A stretch of DNA of 15,157 nt from Clostridia bacterium BRH_c25 (GCA_001515955.1 LOES01000124.1:1-15157); one strand, 5' to 3'. Shown: positions 8,598-14,421, counted from the first letter of the stretch. The notes: generated by a model from the letters alone, not told the origin. Translations and numbers: made by a program.

Positions 8598-8641
8598 GTT
8601 TCGCACTACTGAACTCTTATGTAATGGATTTAGTGCGAAAC
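8598..8641. repeat. Inverted repeat B: 11-bp arms, 22-base loop
   Basis: GTTTCGCACTA (8598-8608) and TAGTGCGAAAC (8631-8641) are perfectly complementary. It starts 14 bases after inverted repeat A and has the same arm length and almost the same loop size. Both right halves read ATGGA, then a few A/T, then an AG..TGCGA motif, suggesting related elements. Confidence 0.6.
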
Positions 8642-8865
8642 ATATAGGTCAATATTACAAAATTGTAAAATTTGAAAATTAATGTCCACTGCTGAAACTT
8701 TTTCTAAATAAATTACGTATATATACATGAATAATCATATAGGAATTGGACGCAAAAATTTGGCTATTAGTTCCATTATGTAATTCCGGTACAGGGGGCG
8801 GTGGTTGATACTATTTGATTTTACGGCATTGTTGCTGTATAATAAGGTTAAACTTTAGCACAAAA
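8642..8865. other. AT-rich remainder of the divergent intergenic region
   Basis: No coding sequence is supported here. It carries a third copy of the ATTACATAATGGAA-like motif in inverse orientation (8771-8787, TTCCATTATGTAATTCC) and the promoter for the TolC-like gene at 8815-8843. A short segment starting GGACGCAAA at 8748 resembles part of a c-di-GMP riboswitch but lacks the remaining conserved parts. Confidence 0.5.
8815..8843 (+). promoter_or_regulatory. SigA-type promoter upstream of the TolC-like gene
   Basis: TTGATT (8815-8820), a 17-bp spacer and a consensus TATAAT (8838-8843). Transcription would start near 8850, giving a leader of about 260 bases to the ATG at 9113. This leader contains all the repeat copies between 8866 and 9027. 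Confidence 0.7.
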
Positions 8866-8931
8866 GCCATACTGAACAAAGTGAAGGATTTATTCCCACA
8901 GGCATAAGATTCTTCGCAAACTCAGAATGAC
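8866..8931. repeat. Dispersed repeat pair, copies 5 and 6
   Basis: A forward, degenerate copy (8866-8891, GCCATACTGAACAAAGTGAA then GGATTT) and a reverse copy (8906-8931, AAGATTCTTCGCAAACTCAG then AATGAC) enclose 14 bases. The reverse copy and its flanks closely match 4976-5008. Confidence 0.75.
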
Positions 8932-8967
8932 ATAGGCAGTCCATACCACAATAAACGAAAGCACCCC

Positions 8968-9027
8968 GTCATACTGAGCGGAGCGAAGTATCTTAAGATC
9001 CTTCGGTCGTTCCTCCCTCAGGATGAC
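8968..9027. repeat. Dispersed repeat pair, copies 7 and 8, forming a hairpin
   Basis: The forward copy 8968-8994 (GTCATACTGAGCGGAGCGAA...TATCTT) is followed immediately by an inverted copy 8995-9027 (AAGATCCTTCGG...CTCAGGATGAC). Together they can fold into a ~60-base imperfect hairpin in the leader of the TolC-like gene. Confidence 0.8.
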
Positions 9028-9112
9028 ACCATTAGCTTTCATAGCAATGGCATAAATAAGGCATGAAGATAATACAAATTGGATAAATCTAACCACAATT
9101 AGGAGGAAAAAA

Positions 9113-10258
9113 ATGAAAAGGTATCTATTATTATTGCTTGTATTAGTAAACATCTTATCAATAACCACAGTCTCGGCGGACTCCGGTCAGATACGCAGGC
9201 TGACCCTGGAAGAGGCACAGAAAATGGCTCTTGCCAATAACTTGAAGTTTCAGCTTCAGGACAGCTATATCAGTGATGCGCTTCAGGATTACTATGATAC
9301 ACAGGATGCGAACGACAAAATGAGCAGTGTGCCGTCAAGCGGCTTTCTCAGCTACTTCAACAGGACAATAACCCCGGAAATATCACATGATAGTGCTGCA
9401 AACTCAGTAAGGCTGTCAAGATTTGAAAAGGAAGATATAAAGAGAGCTTCAGACTACAATGTAAAAGTGGCTTTTCTGAATATCAAAAAAGCTCAGCTGG
9501 TGCTGGAAAACAAAAAGAACAATACAAGCAGCAAATTAACAGATTTTGAAAGTGCAAAACTGAAAGCGGAGCTGGGATACATGACAAATGATGCACTTAA
9601 GGAATTTGAAAAGGCATATAACGACTCAAAGAAAGACCTGGATATAGCATTTGAGGATGTAAAGAACAAATTCCAGACCTTGAACAGATATCTGGGAAGA
9701 GCAATAGATGACTACAATCTAGAAATAGTATATGACCTGGACAAAATTGCCCTTGATGATGTAAGCCTGGACGCAATAAGAGAAGCTAATATCAAAAGCA
9801 ATAAAAGCTTCTATACCTTGGAGCAGAATGTAACTCTTGCAAAAAGAAAATATGATCTGACAAAGGAACGATATGAGCATTTTGAAAAGCTTGGAGTTCA
9901 GAACTCCAAACAGGCAATGCTGGATGCATACAGCGATGCTGAGAGAGATTATGAAAATGCAAAAAGATCTTTCGAGGATGCAACAAAGGACCTTGATATA
10001 TCCTTGAACTCAACCTACAATGCTTTAATAAACGCAAATGATGCTGCAAACCGGCTGGAACGTGATATAAATGACTTCAAAGATGAGCTCTCCAAGCTGA
10101 AGCTGAAATTTGACCTTGGGCTTATAGCAAAGAATGATTATGACAACCAGACAGTTGCTCTAAAGACCATGCAGAACAATCTCATCTCATTATTAGCTGA
10201 TGTAGATATGCAATATACAAGCTTGATGCTGTATGTTGACGGTACTTCAACCAACTAA
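9113..10258 (+). CDS. TolC-like exported coiled-coil protein
   Basis: 381 residues with a signal peptide at 1-22 (cleavage after VSA). The mature start carries the TolC/OEP hallmark LTLEEAQKMALANN (residues 30-43). The rest is mostly long helix and coiled coil. It has the two-fold internal layout of the family: ELGYMTNDALKEFEKAYNDS (~153-172) leading to LNRYLGR, and DLGLIAKNDYDNQTVALKTM (~334-353) leading to YTSLMLYVDG. Residues ~66-95, where a first transmembrane beta hairpin would be expected, show no strong beta pattern. TolC proteins normally form outer-membrane tunnels for MacA/MacB or RND pumps. In a monoderm bacterium the role is unclear: a wall-spanning conduit or an adaptor partner are possibilities. 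AGGAGG (9101-9106) supports the start. It is a single gene diverging from the SLH proteins, with a MacB-type permease in the same window. Confidence 0.82.
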   Translation: MKRYLLLLLVLVNILSITTVSADSGQIRRLTLEEAQKMALANNLKFQLQDSYISDALQDYYDTQDANDKMSSVPSSGFLSYFNRTITPEISHDSAANSVRLSRFEKEDIKRASDYNVKVAFLNIKKAQLVLENKKNNTSSKLTDFESAKLKAELGYMTNDALKEFEKAYNDSKKDLDIAFEDVKNKFQTLNRYLGRAIDDYNLEIVYDLDKIALDDVSLDAIREANIKSNKSFYTLEQNVTLAKRKYDLTKERYEHFEKLGVQNSKQAMLDAYSDAERDYENAKRSFEDATKDLDISLNSTYNALINANDAANRLERDINDFKDELSKLKLKFDLGLIAKNDYDNQTVALKTMQNNLISLLADVDMQYTSLMLYVDGTSTN

Positions 10259-10265
10259 CAAACGT

Positions 10266-10294
10266 AGGGGCGAACAGTGTTCGCCTCTTTTCTT
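10266..10294 (+). terminator. Rho-independent terminator of the TolC-like gene
   Basis: GGCGAACA and TGTTCGCC form an almost loopless stem directly followed by TCTTTTCTT, 8 bases after the stop codon. The motif (GTAGGGGCGAACAGTGTTCG) also looks like a dispersed palindromic repeat of clostridia that may have been co-opted as a terminator; that last point is from general memory, not from a second copy here. Confidence 0.78.
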
Positions 10295-10323
10295 ATCCCC
10301 AATCATTCCACGGATTCCCGGCC

Positions 10324-10349
10324 GTGTCCTCAGTATTACCCGTTCCTTA
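10324..10349. repeat. Direct repeat, left copy, at the end of the DUF4143 ATPase gene
   Basis: GTGTCCTCAGTATTACCCGT then TCCTTA. It matches 11814-11839 at 25 of 26 positions and overlaps the stop codon (TTA, 10347-10349) of the ATPase gene. The two copies bracket that gene. Confidence 0.8.
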
Positions 10350-11651
10350 TTCAGTTTCTCCGATAGCAAAAACAGAATAAAGAGGTACTGATTTGATATT
10401 GTTTTCAAAACCAAAATTTTTCGAGCTTATTCTAATCATATATTTGGGCTTATACTTTTCATTATATGATACCAAACTTTTTGACCTGTTATGATTGGAT
10501 GACTTAACTTCTATAGGTATAACTCCTCCATCCTTGATAATCAAGAAGTCTACCTCAGCAATACTTTTAGACTCCCAATACATAAGCTCCTTCCCATTTG
10601 CAGCTAAAGCGCAGGCAACATAATTCTCAGCTAAAGCCCCGGCATATTGGTTCATTCCGCCTGCAGCAAAAGACTGAAGAGAAATACCTGTCCTGGAAGA
10701 TAAAAGTCCAATATCATTCATATAAAGCTTAAAACCGGATAAATCTTGATAAGCAACCGGTGGCATGTATCCATGCTCGCATTTGACGCATTTGAGAACA
10801 ATGCCCGAGCTGATCAGCCAATCAATTGATTCTCCGTATAAAGATGCTCTAGCCCCAGTCTTAATCAGTTTGTACTGAAACTTCCTGTTATCCTTCGCCA
10901 GTTGAGCAGGTAAAGAATCATAGGCGCCTTTTATTTTCACACTTTCTGAACTGCCGGCATACTTAGCCATATCTGAAACATAGGAATTCAAAATCAGATT
11001 CTTAACTTCTTCTGCAGTAAAAGGAACTTCCTTTGTTAGTTGGGTTTTAACCACCGCCGGCATCCCTCCGGTCACCAGATAATCATAATACTCATTCAAA
11101 GCTTCCTTATGAAGTATTTCAGAAATAGCTGTGTTTTCAATAAAGTGAGCTCTAATCTCACTTACAAGCAAGTCCTTGCCTTTAGCCCATAAAAATTCCT
11201 CAAAATCCATGGGATACAAATGTTCAATTAATACCTTTCCAACCGGAAAAGAGAATTTACTTCTGTTTAATGCAACTCCAAGAAGACTTCCTGCAGCTAT
11301 CACATGATACTCAGGTGTAATTTCTGCAAAATATTTGAGTGAAGTAAGCGCTCTCTCACAGGCTTGTATTTCATCAAAAAAAATCAGTGTTTCTGACCGT
11401 ATGATTTTTTCATGATAATATCCTTCCAATACATTAATTATTTTCTCAGGAGAGATATTGCCGTCAAGATATGGAGAGATACCTACATCCAATTCAAAAT
11501 TCACATAAATCATATTCTTATAGAACTCTCTTCCGAATTCCTTGATAGCATAGGTCTTGCCAACCTGTCTGGCTCCATAAACAAGCATAGGCATACGATC
11601 TGCAGCCTGACTTTTCCATCTTAATAATTTATCTGTAATTTTTCTTCTCAT
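10347..11651 (-). CDS. AAA-type ATPase with DUF4143 C-terminal domain
   Basis: 434 residues from the ATG at 11651. Walker A GARQVGKT is at 26-33, Walker B LIFFDEIQ near 90-97, and AAGSLLG at 119-125 is probably a sensor motif. The C-terminal half is DUF4143-like, with a PD-(D/E)xK nuclease-like signature: Glu342 (LAENY), Asp368 (EVDFLI), Glu381 and Lys383 (IEVKSS). This large prokaryotic family (AAA_14 plus DUF4143) has no settled function and is often found in variable genome regions and suspected of defence or stress roles. No partner gene of a known defence system is visible. The start is chosen because GGAGGTG (11664-11658) is six bases upstream; an earlier ATG would overlap that site. 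It probably has its own promoter at 11673-11701. It is flanked by 26-bp direct repeats, hinting at insertion or exchange. Confidence 0.9.
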   Translation of the reverse strand: MRRKITDKLLRWKSQAADRMPMLVYGARQVGKTYAIKEFGREFYKNMIYVNFELDVGISPYLDGNISPEKIINVLEGYYHEKIIRSETLIFFDEIQACERALTSLKYFAEITPEYHVIAAGSLLGVALNRSKFSFPVGKVLIEHLYPMDFEEFLWAKGKDLLVSEIRAHFIENTAISEILHKEALNEYYDYLVTGGMPAVVKTQLTKEVPFTAEEVKNLILNSYVSDMAKYAGSSESVKIKGAYDSLPAQLAKDNRKFQYKLIKTGARASLYGESIDWLISSGIVLKCVKCEHGYMPPVAYQDLSGFKLYMNDIGLLSSRTGISLQSFAAGGMNQYAGALAENYVACALAANGKELMYWESKSIAEVDFLIIKDGGVIPIEVKSSNHNRSKSLVSYNEKYKPKYMIRISSKNFGFENNIKSVPLYSVFAIGETE

Positions 11652-11657
11652 ACATCT

Positions 11658-11664
11658 CACCTCC
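11658..11664 (-). promoter_or_regulatory. Ribosome binding site deciding the start of the DUF4143 ATPase
   Basis: GGAGGTG on the minus strand lies six bases before ATG 11651-11649. It overlaps the alternative in-frame ATG at 11666, which is therefore unlikely to be used. Confidence 0.8.
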
Positions 11665-11672
11665 ATAGCTAT

Positions 11673-11701
11673 ATATTATCACCAAAGTCAATTTAGATCA
11701 A
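11673..11701 (-). promoter_or_regulatory. Likely promoter of the DUF4143 ATPase
   Basis: TTGATC (11701-11696), a 17-bp spacer and TAATAT (11678-11673) on the minus strand, just downstream of the 25-bp hairpin that would insulate it from the upstream gene. GATAAT (11681-11676) with a shorter spacer is an alternative -10. Confidence 0.5.
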
Positions 11702-11704
11702 TAA

Positions 11705-11756
11705 AAATGTATATCATTACATTATTATGTGCATAATAATGTAATGATATACATTT
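11705..11756 (-). terminator. 25-bp perfect inverted repeat, probable terminator of the COG2865-type gene
   Basis: Bases 11705-11729 pair perfectly with 11732-11756 across a 2-base spacer. On the minus strand the stem is followed by TTTTTATTG, about 127 bases past the stop of the 11883 gene. The stem is very AT-rich and unusually long, so a mobile palindrome or operator is also possible. A dispersed repeat copy begins at the next base, 11757. Confidence 0.55.
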
Positions 11757-11783
11757 GTCATTCTGAGTGCAGCGAAGAATCTT
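11757..11783 (+). repeat. Dispersed GTCAT...ATCTT repeat, copy 9
   Basis: It begins GTCATTCTGAGTGCAGCGAA and ends GAATCTT, matching the core with few changes. It abuts the 25-bp palindrome, as copy 2 nearly abuts the 859-892 palindrome. Confidence 0.82.
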
Positions 11784-11813
11784 CCTCCCCAGCCATATCT
11801 CCAGTGGATTTCA

Positions 11814-11839
11814 GTGTCCTCAGTGTTACCCGTTCCTTA
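11814..11839. repeat. Direct repeat, right copy, upstream of the DUF4143 ATPase
   Basis: GTGTCCTCAGTGTTACCCGT then TCCTTA, with one mismatch to 10324-10349. Weaker similarity (CCAxxGGATT) continues before both copies. It lies 31 bases downstream of dispersed repeat copy 9. Confidence 0.8.
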
Positions 11840-11882
11840 AAGCACATATGAAAGCTTAAGAAAAAGAAAAGGTTAATTAAAT

Positions 11883-12962
11883 CTATGAATAGTACTTTTG
11901 AAACTTGCTCTTCGGCTTATCCGGCATAATCATTTTTATTTTTCCATCAGCAAGCAATGGACTAATATAGGTCTTAATAAAATAAGTTGGTGCTTCAAAT
12001 CCAAATCTCTCTGCAAGTTCTTCCCTGGAACGTGGTGTAATGCAGTAATTTATAATCTCCTGTTCCATATCAGCATCTTTACTCTGGGCAGCTGCCTTTT
12101 TATAGAATATAACCTTAAACACTCCTCGTCTGTCAATAAATACCGGGAGCGGCATACCCGCCTTTTTAAGTTCTGTTATTACTGTGGGAATACCAGAGAA
12201 GCGATTTTCTGTATCAATCATAATTTCCAAGGCCCCTGCTATATAAGGATTTCTGGTATCCGCAGATGCCTTACCCAAATCGTCCACGGTTATTCTACCA
12301 TACAGGCCCCCTGGATTTTCTAGTTCCAATCTATCCTCATACATTACCAGACGTACGGGGGAACGATCTGTATGCATACTGTAATCCCTGTGTAGGAGGG
12401 CGTTTATTATGACTTCCCTGACTGCCTTTATTGGATACTCCGGTTTATCCGCACGGGTTCCCTCTTCCGTTATTATGGTTTTCACTTTCATATTTCTTCG
12501 TACAAAAGCTAATGTACCTTCCAGCATCTGTGGTATGGTGCCTTCAATACGTTTGTTATCCACAAAGCGTTCACCATCATCACCAAGTTCCCCTATTTCT
12601 TTCCCTTGCACTACCATTGCAGTAACACTAAGCTGTGGAAAGAATTCCTGGGGATATTCGCTCAGCAGCATTAATCCTGCTAATGTGGGGAGATCCTCTT
12701 GACACATACCCTGAGTTTCCAGTATTCGTTCGTCCTCGAGATTCACCAGATTCTGTTTTTGCCTACGCAGCTTTATCAGATATTCCGTTACATTGTCCTT
12801 TGACAAGTTTCCTATTGTTGCTCTATCAACAGTACGAAGTTCATCATGTATTCTTCTTTTAAATGCCTCATAACTATATATTTCATATTCCGTCATAGGC
12901 TGCTTTTCGCATTTTTCAGAAGTAACCTTTTTCACTAATTGCAATAATTCTTCTTCCAGCAC
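11883..12962 (-). CDS. COG2865-type ATP-binding regulator (GHKL ATPase plus winged helix) lacking the AlbA_2 domain
   Basis: 359 residues from GTG 12962, preceded by AAGGAGGTGA (12976-12967) at five bases. Residues 22-140 match the middle of COG2865 proteins (PMTEYEIYSYEAF, LPTLAGLMLLSEYPQEFFP). A GHKL-type ATP-binding region follows, with REVIINALLHRDYS at 182-195 (N-box Asn187) and LENPGGLYGRIT at 214-225. A winged-helix region lies at ~296-346 (CITPRSREELAERF). Family members usually carry a ~100-residue AlbA_2 (Schlafen-like) nucleic-acid-binding domain between the first ~20 residues and PMTEYE. Here the N-terminal LEEELLQLVKKVTSEKCEKQ joins PMTEYE directly at about 12899, so the domain seems cleanly lost in frame. 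These proteins are annotated as putative transcriptional regulators; the role is unproven. The gene has a strong promoter. A degraded relative lies at 13650-13884. Confidence 0.88.
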   Translation of the reverse strand: MLEEELLQLVKKVTSEKCEKQPMTEYEIYSYEAFKRRIHDELRTVDRATIGNLSKDNVTEYLIKLRRQKQNLVNLEDERILETQGMCQEDLPTLAGLMLLSEYPQEFFPQLSVTAMVVQGKEIGELGDDGERFVDNKRIEGTIPQMLEGTLAFVRRNMKVKTIITEEGTRADKPEYPIKAVREVIINALLHRDYSMHTDRSPVRLVMYEDRLELENPGGLYGRITVDDLGKASADTRNPYIAGALEIMIDTENRFSGIPTVITELKKAGMPLPVFIDRRGVFKVIFYKKAAAQSKDADMEQEIINYCITPRSREELAERFGFEAPTYFIKTYISPLLADGKIKMIMPDKPKSKFQKYYS

Positions 12963-12985
12963 AGAATCACCTCCTTTTCACCCCC

Positions 12986-13014
12986 ATTATACTAAGATTT
13001 TATATAAATATCAA
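12986..13014 (-). promoter_or_regulatory. SigA-type promoter of the COG2865-type gene
   Basis: TTGATA (13014-13009), a 17-bp spacer and consensus TATAAT (12991-12986) on the minus strand, followed by the ribosome binding site 9 bases later. The transcript leader would be very short. The AT-rich upstream DNA may act as an UP element. Confidence 0.78.
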
Positions 13015-13037
13015 TATTTTATTCAAATATTTTTGCA

Positions 13038-13102
13038 TTTTAGTGAAATTAATAATATTTTATTTAAATTTTATTTAAAATATTATAATTATTTCGCTAA
13101 AA
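13038..13102. repeat. AT-rich imperfect inverted repeat between the export gene and the COG2865-type promoter
   Basis: TTTTAGTGAAAT (13038-13049) and ATTTCGCTAAAA (13091-13102) pair with one mismatch (T/C). The inner sequence (AATAATATTTTA against TAAAATATTATAATT) continues the symmetry imperfectly. It starts 24 bases upstream of the -35 of the COG2865-type gene and 32 bases past the stop of the membrane-protein gene. It could be an operator or a weak terminator. Confidence 0.55.
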
Positions 13103-13133
13103 TCTTTTACATCTTTTCTCTTCAACGCATTCA

Positions 13134-13619
13134 CTAAGAAAAAATCTTAAACACCCCATGGCTCAACATCATAATCAGCACTGCTGCTACCACATTCCCT
13201 AGCAGTATCGCCGGAAAAGCCCACTTAAACCGCATATCAAGCAAAGCCGCCGCCAAGCTTCCACTCCATACCCCTGTCCCGGGAAGTGGTATTGCTACGA
13301 ATAGAAACAAGCCCCATGCACCGTACTTTTGAATTCTTCTACTGGTAGACATTGATCTATGAGTTAATTTGTGTATTAAATTTCTAAAGGTCTTAGTCTT
13401 CTTAAGATAATTAAAAACCGGTCTTATAGTAAACAGGATAAACGGCACCGGAATCGTACTGCCAATTAAGCTGATTATAGTTGCATGTACCGGAGAAAGT
13501 CCCAGTGAAATACCCACCGGAATTGCTCCTCTAAGTTCTATAATAGGTACTGCTGCTGTCAGCATAACTGTAAATTCTATTGAAAAGAAATTAAGTAGTT
13601 CTTTTATAAGAGTTTCCAT
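13134..13619 (-). CDS. Small multidrug export family (COG2426) membrane protein
   Basis: 161 residues with about four hydrophobic segments near 15-38, 43-65, 101-127 and 133-155, separated by a basic cytoplasmic-like stretch (YLKKTKTFRN, HRSMSTSRRIQKYG). Motifs ELRGAIPVGISLGL (28-41) and VAIPLPGTGVWSGSLAAALL (108-127) are characteristic of the putative small multidrug export family. Despite the name, transport function is poorly tested. It probably acts in the cytoplasmic membrane. AAGGGG (13631-13626) lies six bases before the ATG. No good promoter was recognised; the upstream DNA is pseudogene and IS remnant, so transcription may come through from there. Confidence 0.87.
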   Translation of the reverse strand: METLIKELLNFFSIEFTVMLTAAVPIIELRGAIPVGISLGLSPVHATIISLIGSTIPVPFILFTIRPVFNYLKKTKTFRNLIHKLTHRSMSTSRRIQKYGAWGLFLFVAIPLPGTGVWSGSLAAALLDMRFKWAFPAILLGNVVAAVLIMMLSHGVFKIFS

Positions 13620-13649
13620 TAACGTCCCCTTTGTTTAACTTTAATAATA

Positions 13650-13884
13650 AGCAAATACATACAAATTCCCACAGTAGCCCCAGCACTACAATTGATTTCA
13701 TAACATAATACTGAGTAAGTTCTACAAAAGCAACAATCTCGTCACGGCATCTTGGTGTTTTACAAAACTCCAGCAAACTTTCCAAGGCCATCAATAGTAA
13801 GCTTGCCGTATAATCCCCCTACATTTATAATCTCCATACGGTCATTATATAAAATAATTCGTACTGGTGTTCCTTCGGTATGTA
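13650..13884 (-). pseudogene. Remnant of a second COG2865-type ATP-binding regulator, cut by an IS3-type end
   Basis: On the minus strand, from 13882, one frame reads HTEGTPVRIILYNDRMEI and on to VGGLYGKLTIDGLGKF before a TAA stop near 13765. It aligns with residues ~197-231 of the intact gene at 11883 (HTDRSPVRLVMYEDRLEL, PGGLYGRITVDDLGK). Another frame then gives LLEFCKTPRCRDEIVAFV, aligning with its winged-helix region (IINYCITPRSREELAERF). About 90 residues between the two are missing and the frame has shifted. The 5' end stops exactly where the IS end begins at 13885, inside the equivalent of the HRDYSMHT motif. The NPGG-equivalent has become NVGG. It is a degraded paralogue, not a functional 67-residue gene. 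The end at 13650 is approximate. Confidence 0.8.
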
Positions 13885-13981
13885 TGACCCTTTCTCAATA
13901 AAACGGACACTCCAGAGTTAGAATATCTTCGTTTTTCTCACGTTTTCATAACCTGCAACTTCCCTCGTATTTATTCCACGT

Positions 13982-14118
13982 CCTCTTGACAATGAGTCTC
14001 TATCGGCATGCTTACTGGCATCAAGGTCGCCACCCATGATGAACAAGGAGTATGCCTCTGAAGTATGGTTGCTGCCTGGCATTAAAGCCTAACATGCCGG
14101 ATACTCATTATCAAGAGG
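13982..14118. repeat. Large imperfect inverted repeat within the IS remnant
   Basis: The arms at 13982-14010 (CCTCTTGACAATGAGTCTCT then ATCGGCATG) and 14093-14118 (CATGCCGGATACTCATTATC then AAGAGG) pair almost throughout, with one mismatch near the start and a 3-base offset. They enclose 82 bases. It may be a small inserted palindromic element extending the transposase reading frame, or part of the IS tail. Confidence 0.65.
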
Positions 14119-14380
14119 CTTTCGCGGCATAAACGCTCTATAGCACTCCAGGCTACTTTGAGCTCTTCGTAATACTTTCTCAGGAATGCTGCTGGTGTAA
14201 GATTGCCAAGTGCTGCATGCCTTCTTTTCCGATTATAGAAGTATTCTATGTACCAAAAAATATCTTTCCTTGCCTCATCAAGATCTTTGTAAATCCTGTG
14301 ATGAAGCCTTTCCGACTTGATCGTGCTGAAAAAAGTCTCTGCACATGCATTGTCCCAGCAATTTCCCTTCCTGCTTACAC
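14082..14380 (-). pseudogene. IS3-family transposase (OrfB) C-terminal fragment
   Basis: Read on the minus strand from ~14380: SRKGNCWDNACAETFFSTIK, then ERLHHRIYKDLDEARKDIFW, YNRKRRHAALGNLTPAAF and LRKYYEEL, a textbook end of the integrase core (rve) of IS3 transposases. The Glu in CAETFF is the last residue of the DDE triad; the two catalytic Asp residues are missing with the N-terminal portion. No start codon or RBS remains. The frame runs on about 25 residues past the usual C-terminus (WSAIERLCRE...) to TAA 14084-14082, because the sequence enters a large inverted repeat. Confidence 0.85.
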
Positions 14381-14398
14381 CTCGAAACCCCGCAACCT

Positions 14399-14421
14399 CA
14401 AATCTAGCTTCGCTAGATTTG
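14399..14421. repeat. 10-bp inverted repeat over the glmL stop codon
   Basis: CAAATCTAGC (14399-14408) and GCTAGATTTG (14412-14421) are perfectly complementary with a 3-base loop. The glmL stop TAG (14415-14413) lies in the right arm. No T-tract follows, so a terminator is doubtful. It sits at the junction of glmL with the IS remnant. Confidence 0.6.

Larger units (their letters stand above)
13885..14380 (-). mobile_element. IS3-family insertion sequence remnant (3' portion)
   Basis: One terminus is visible at 13885: TGACCCTTTCTCAATAAAAC then GGACA, with the TGACCC...GGACA look of IS3/IS150-group ends. It abuts the COG2865 pseudogene. The other end carries only the C-terminal part of OrfB, which breaks off near the glmL stop, so the 5' part (OrfA, most of OrfB, the other terminal repeat) has been lost. 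No target duplication can be seen. The boundary near 14380 is approximate. Confidence 0.75.

Noticed and set aside
8745..8805. Possible c-di-GMP (GEMM-I) riboswitch on the plus strand, from GGACGCAAA followed by a CCGGTACAGGG-like segment
   Set aside because: The conserved upstream GGCAAACC part and the tetraloop-receptor pairing are not present and the second stem does not form well; only one short motif matches.
824..9027. Repeats considered as a CRISPR array
   Set aside because: The copies are scattered over kilobases, occur in both orientations and have no regular unique spacers or cas genes.
10347..12962. The DUF4143 ATPase and COG2865-type protein as a two-gene defence system
   Set aside because: They are separated by over 200 bases with a hairpin, repeats and separate promoters, and no recognised defence partner or effector is visible; co-function is not supported.
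13591..13794. A 67-residue minus-strand open frame overlapping the membrane protein gene
   Set aside because: Its first half aligns with the winged-helix part of the neighbouring COG2865-type protein and it continues a frame-shifted remnant; there is no ribosome binding site, so it is treated as part of a pseudogene.
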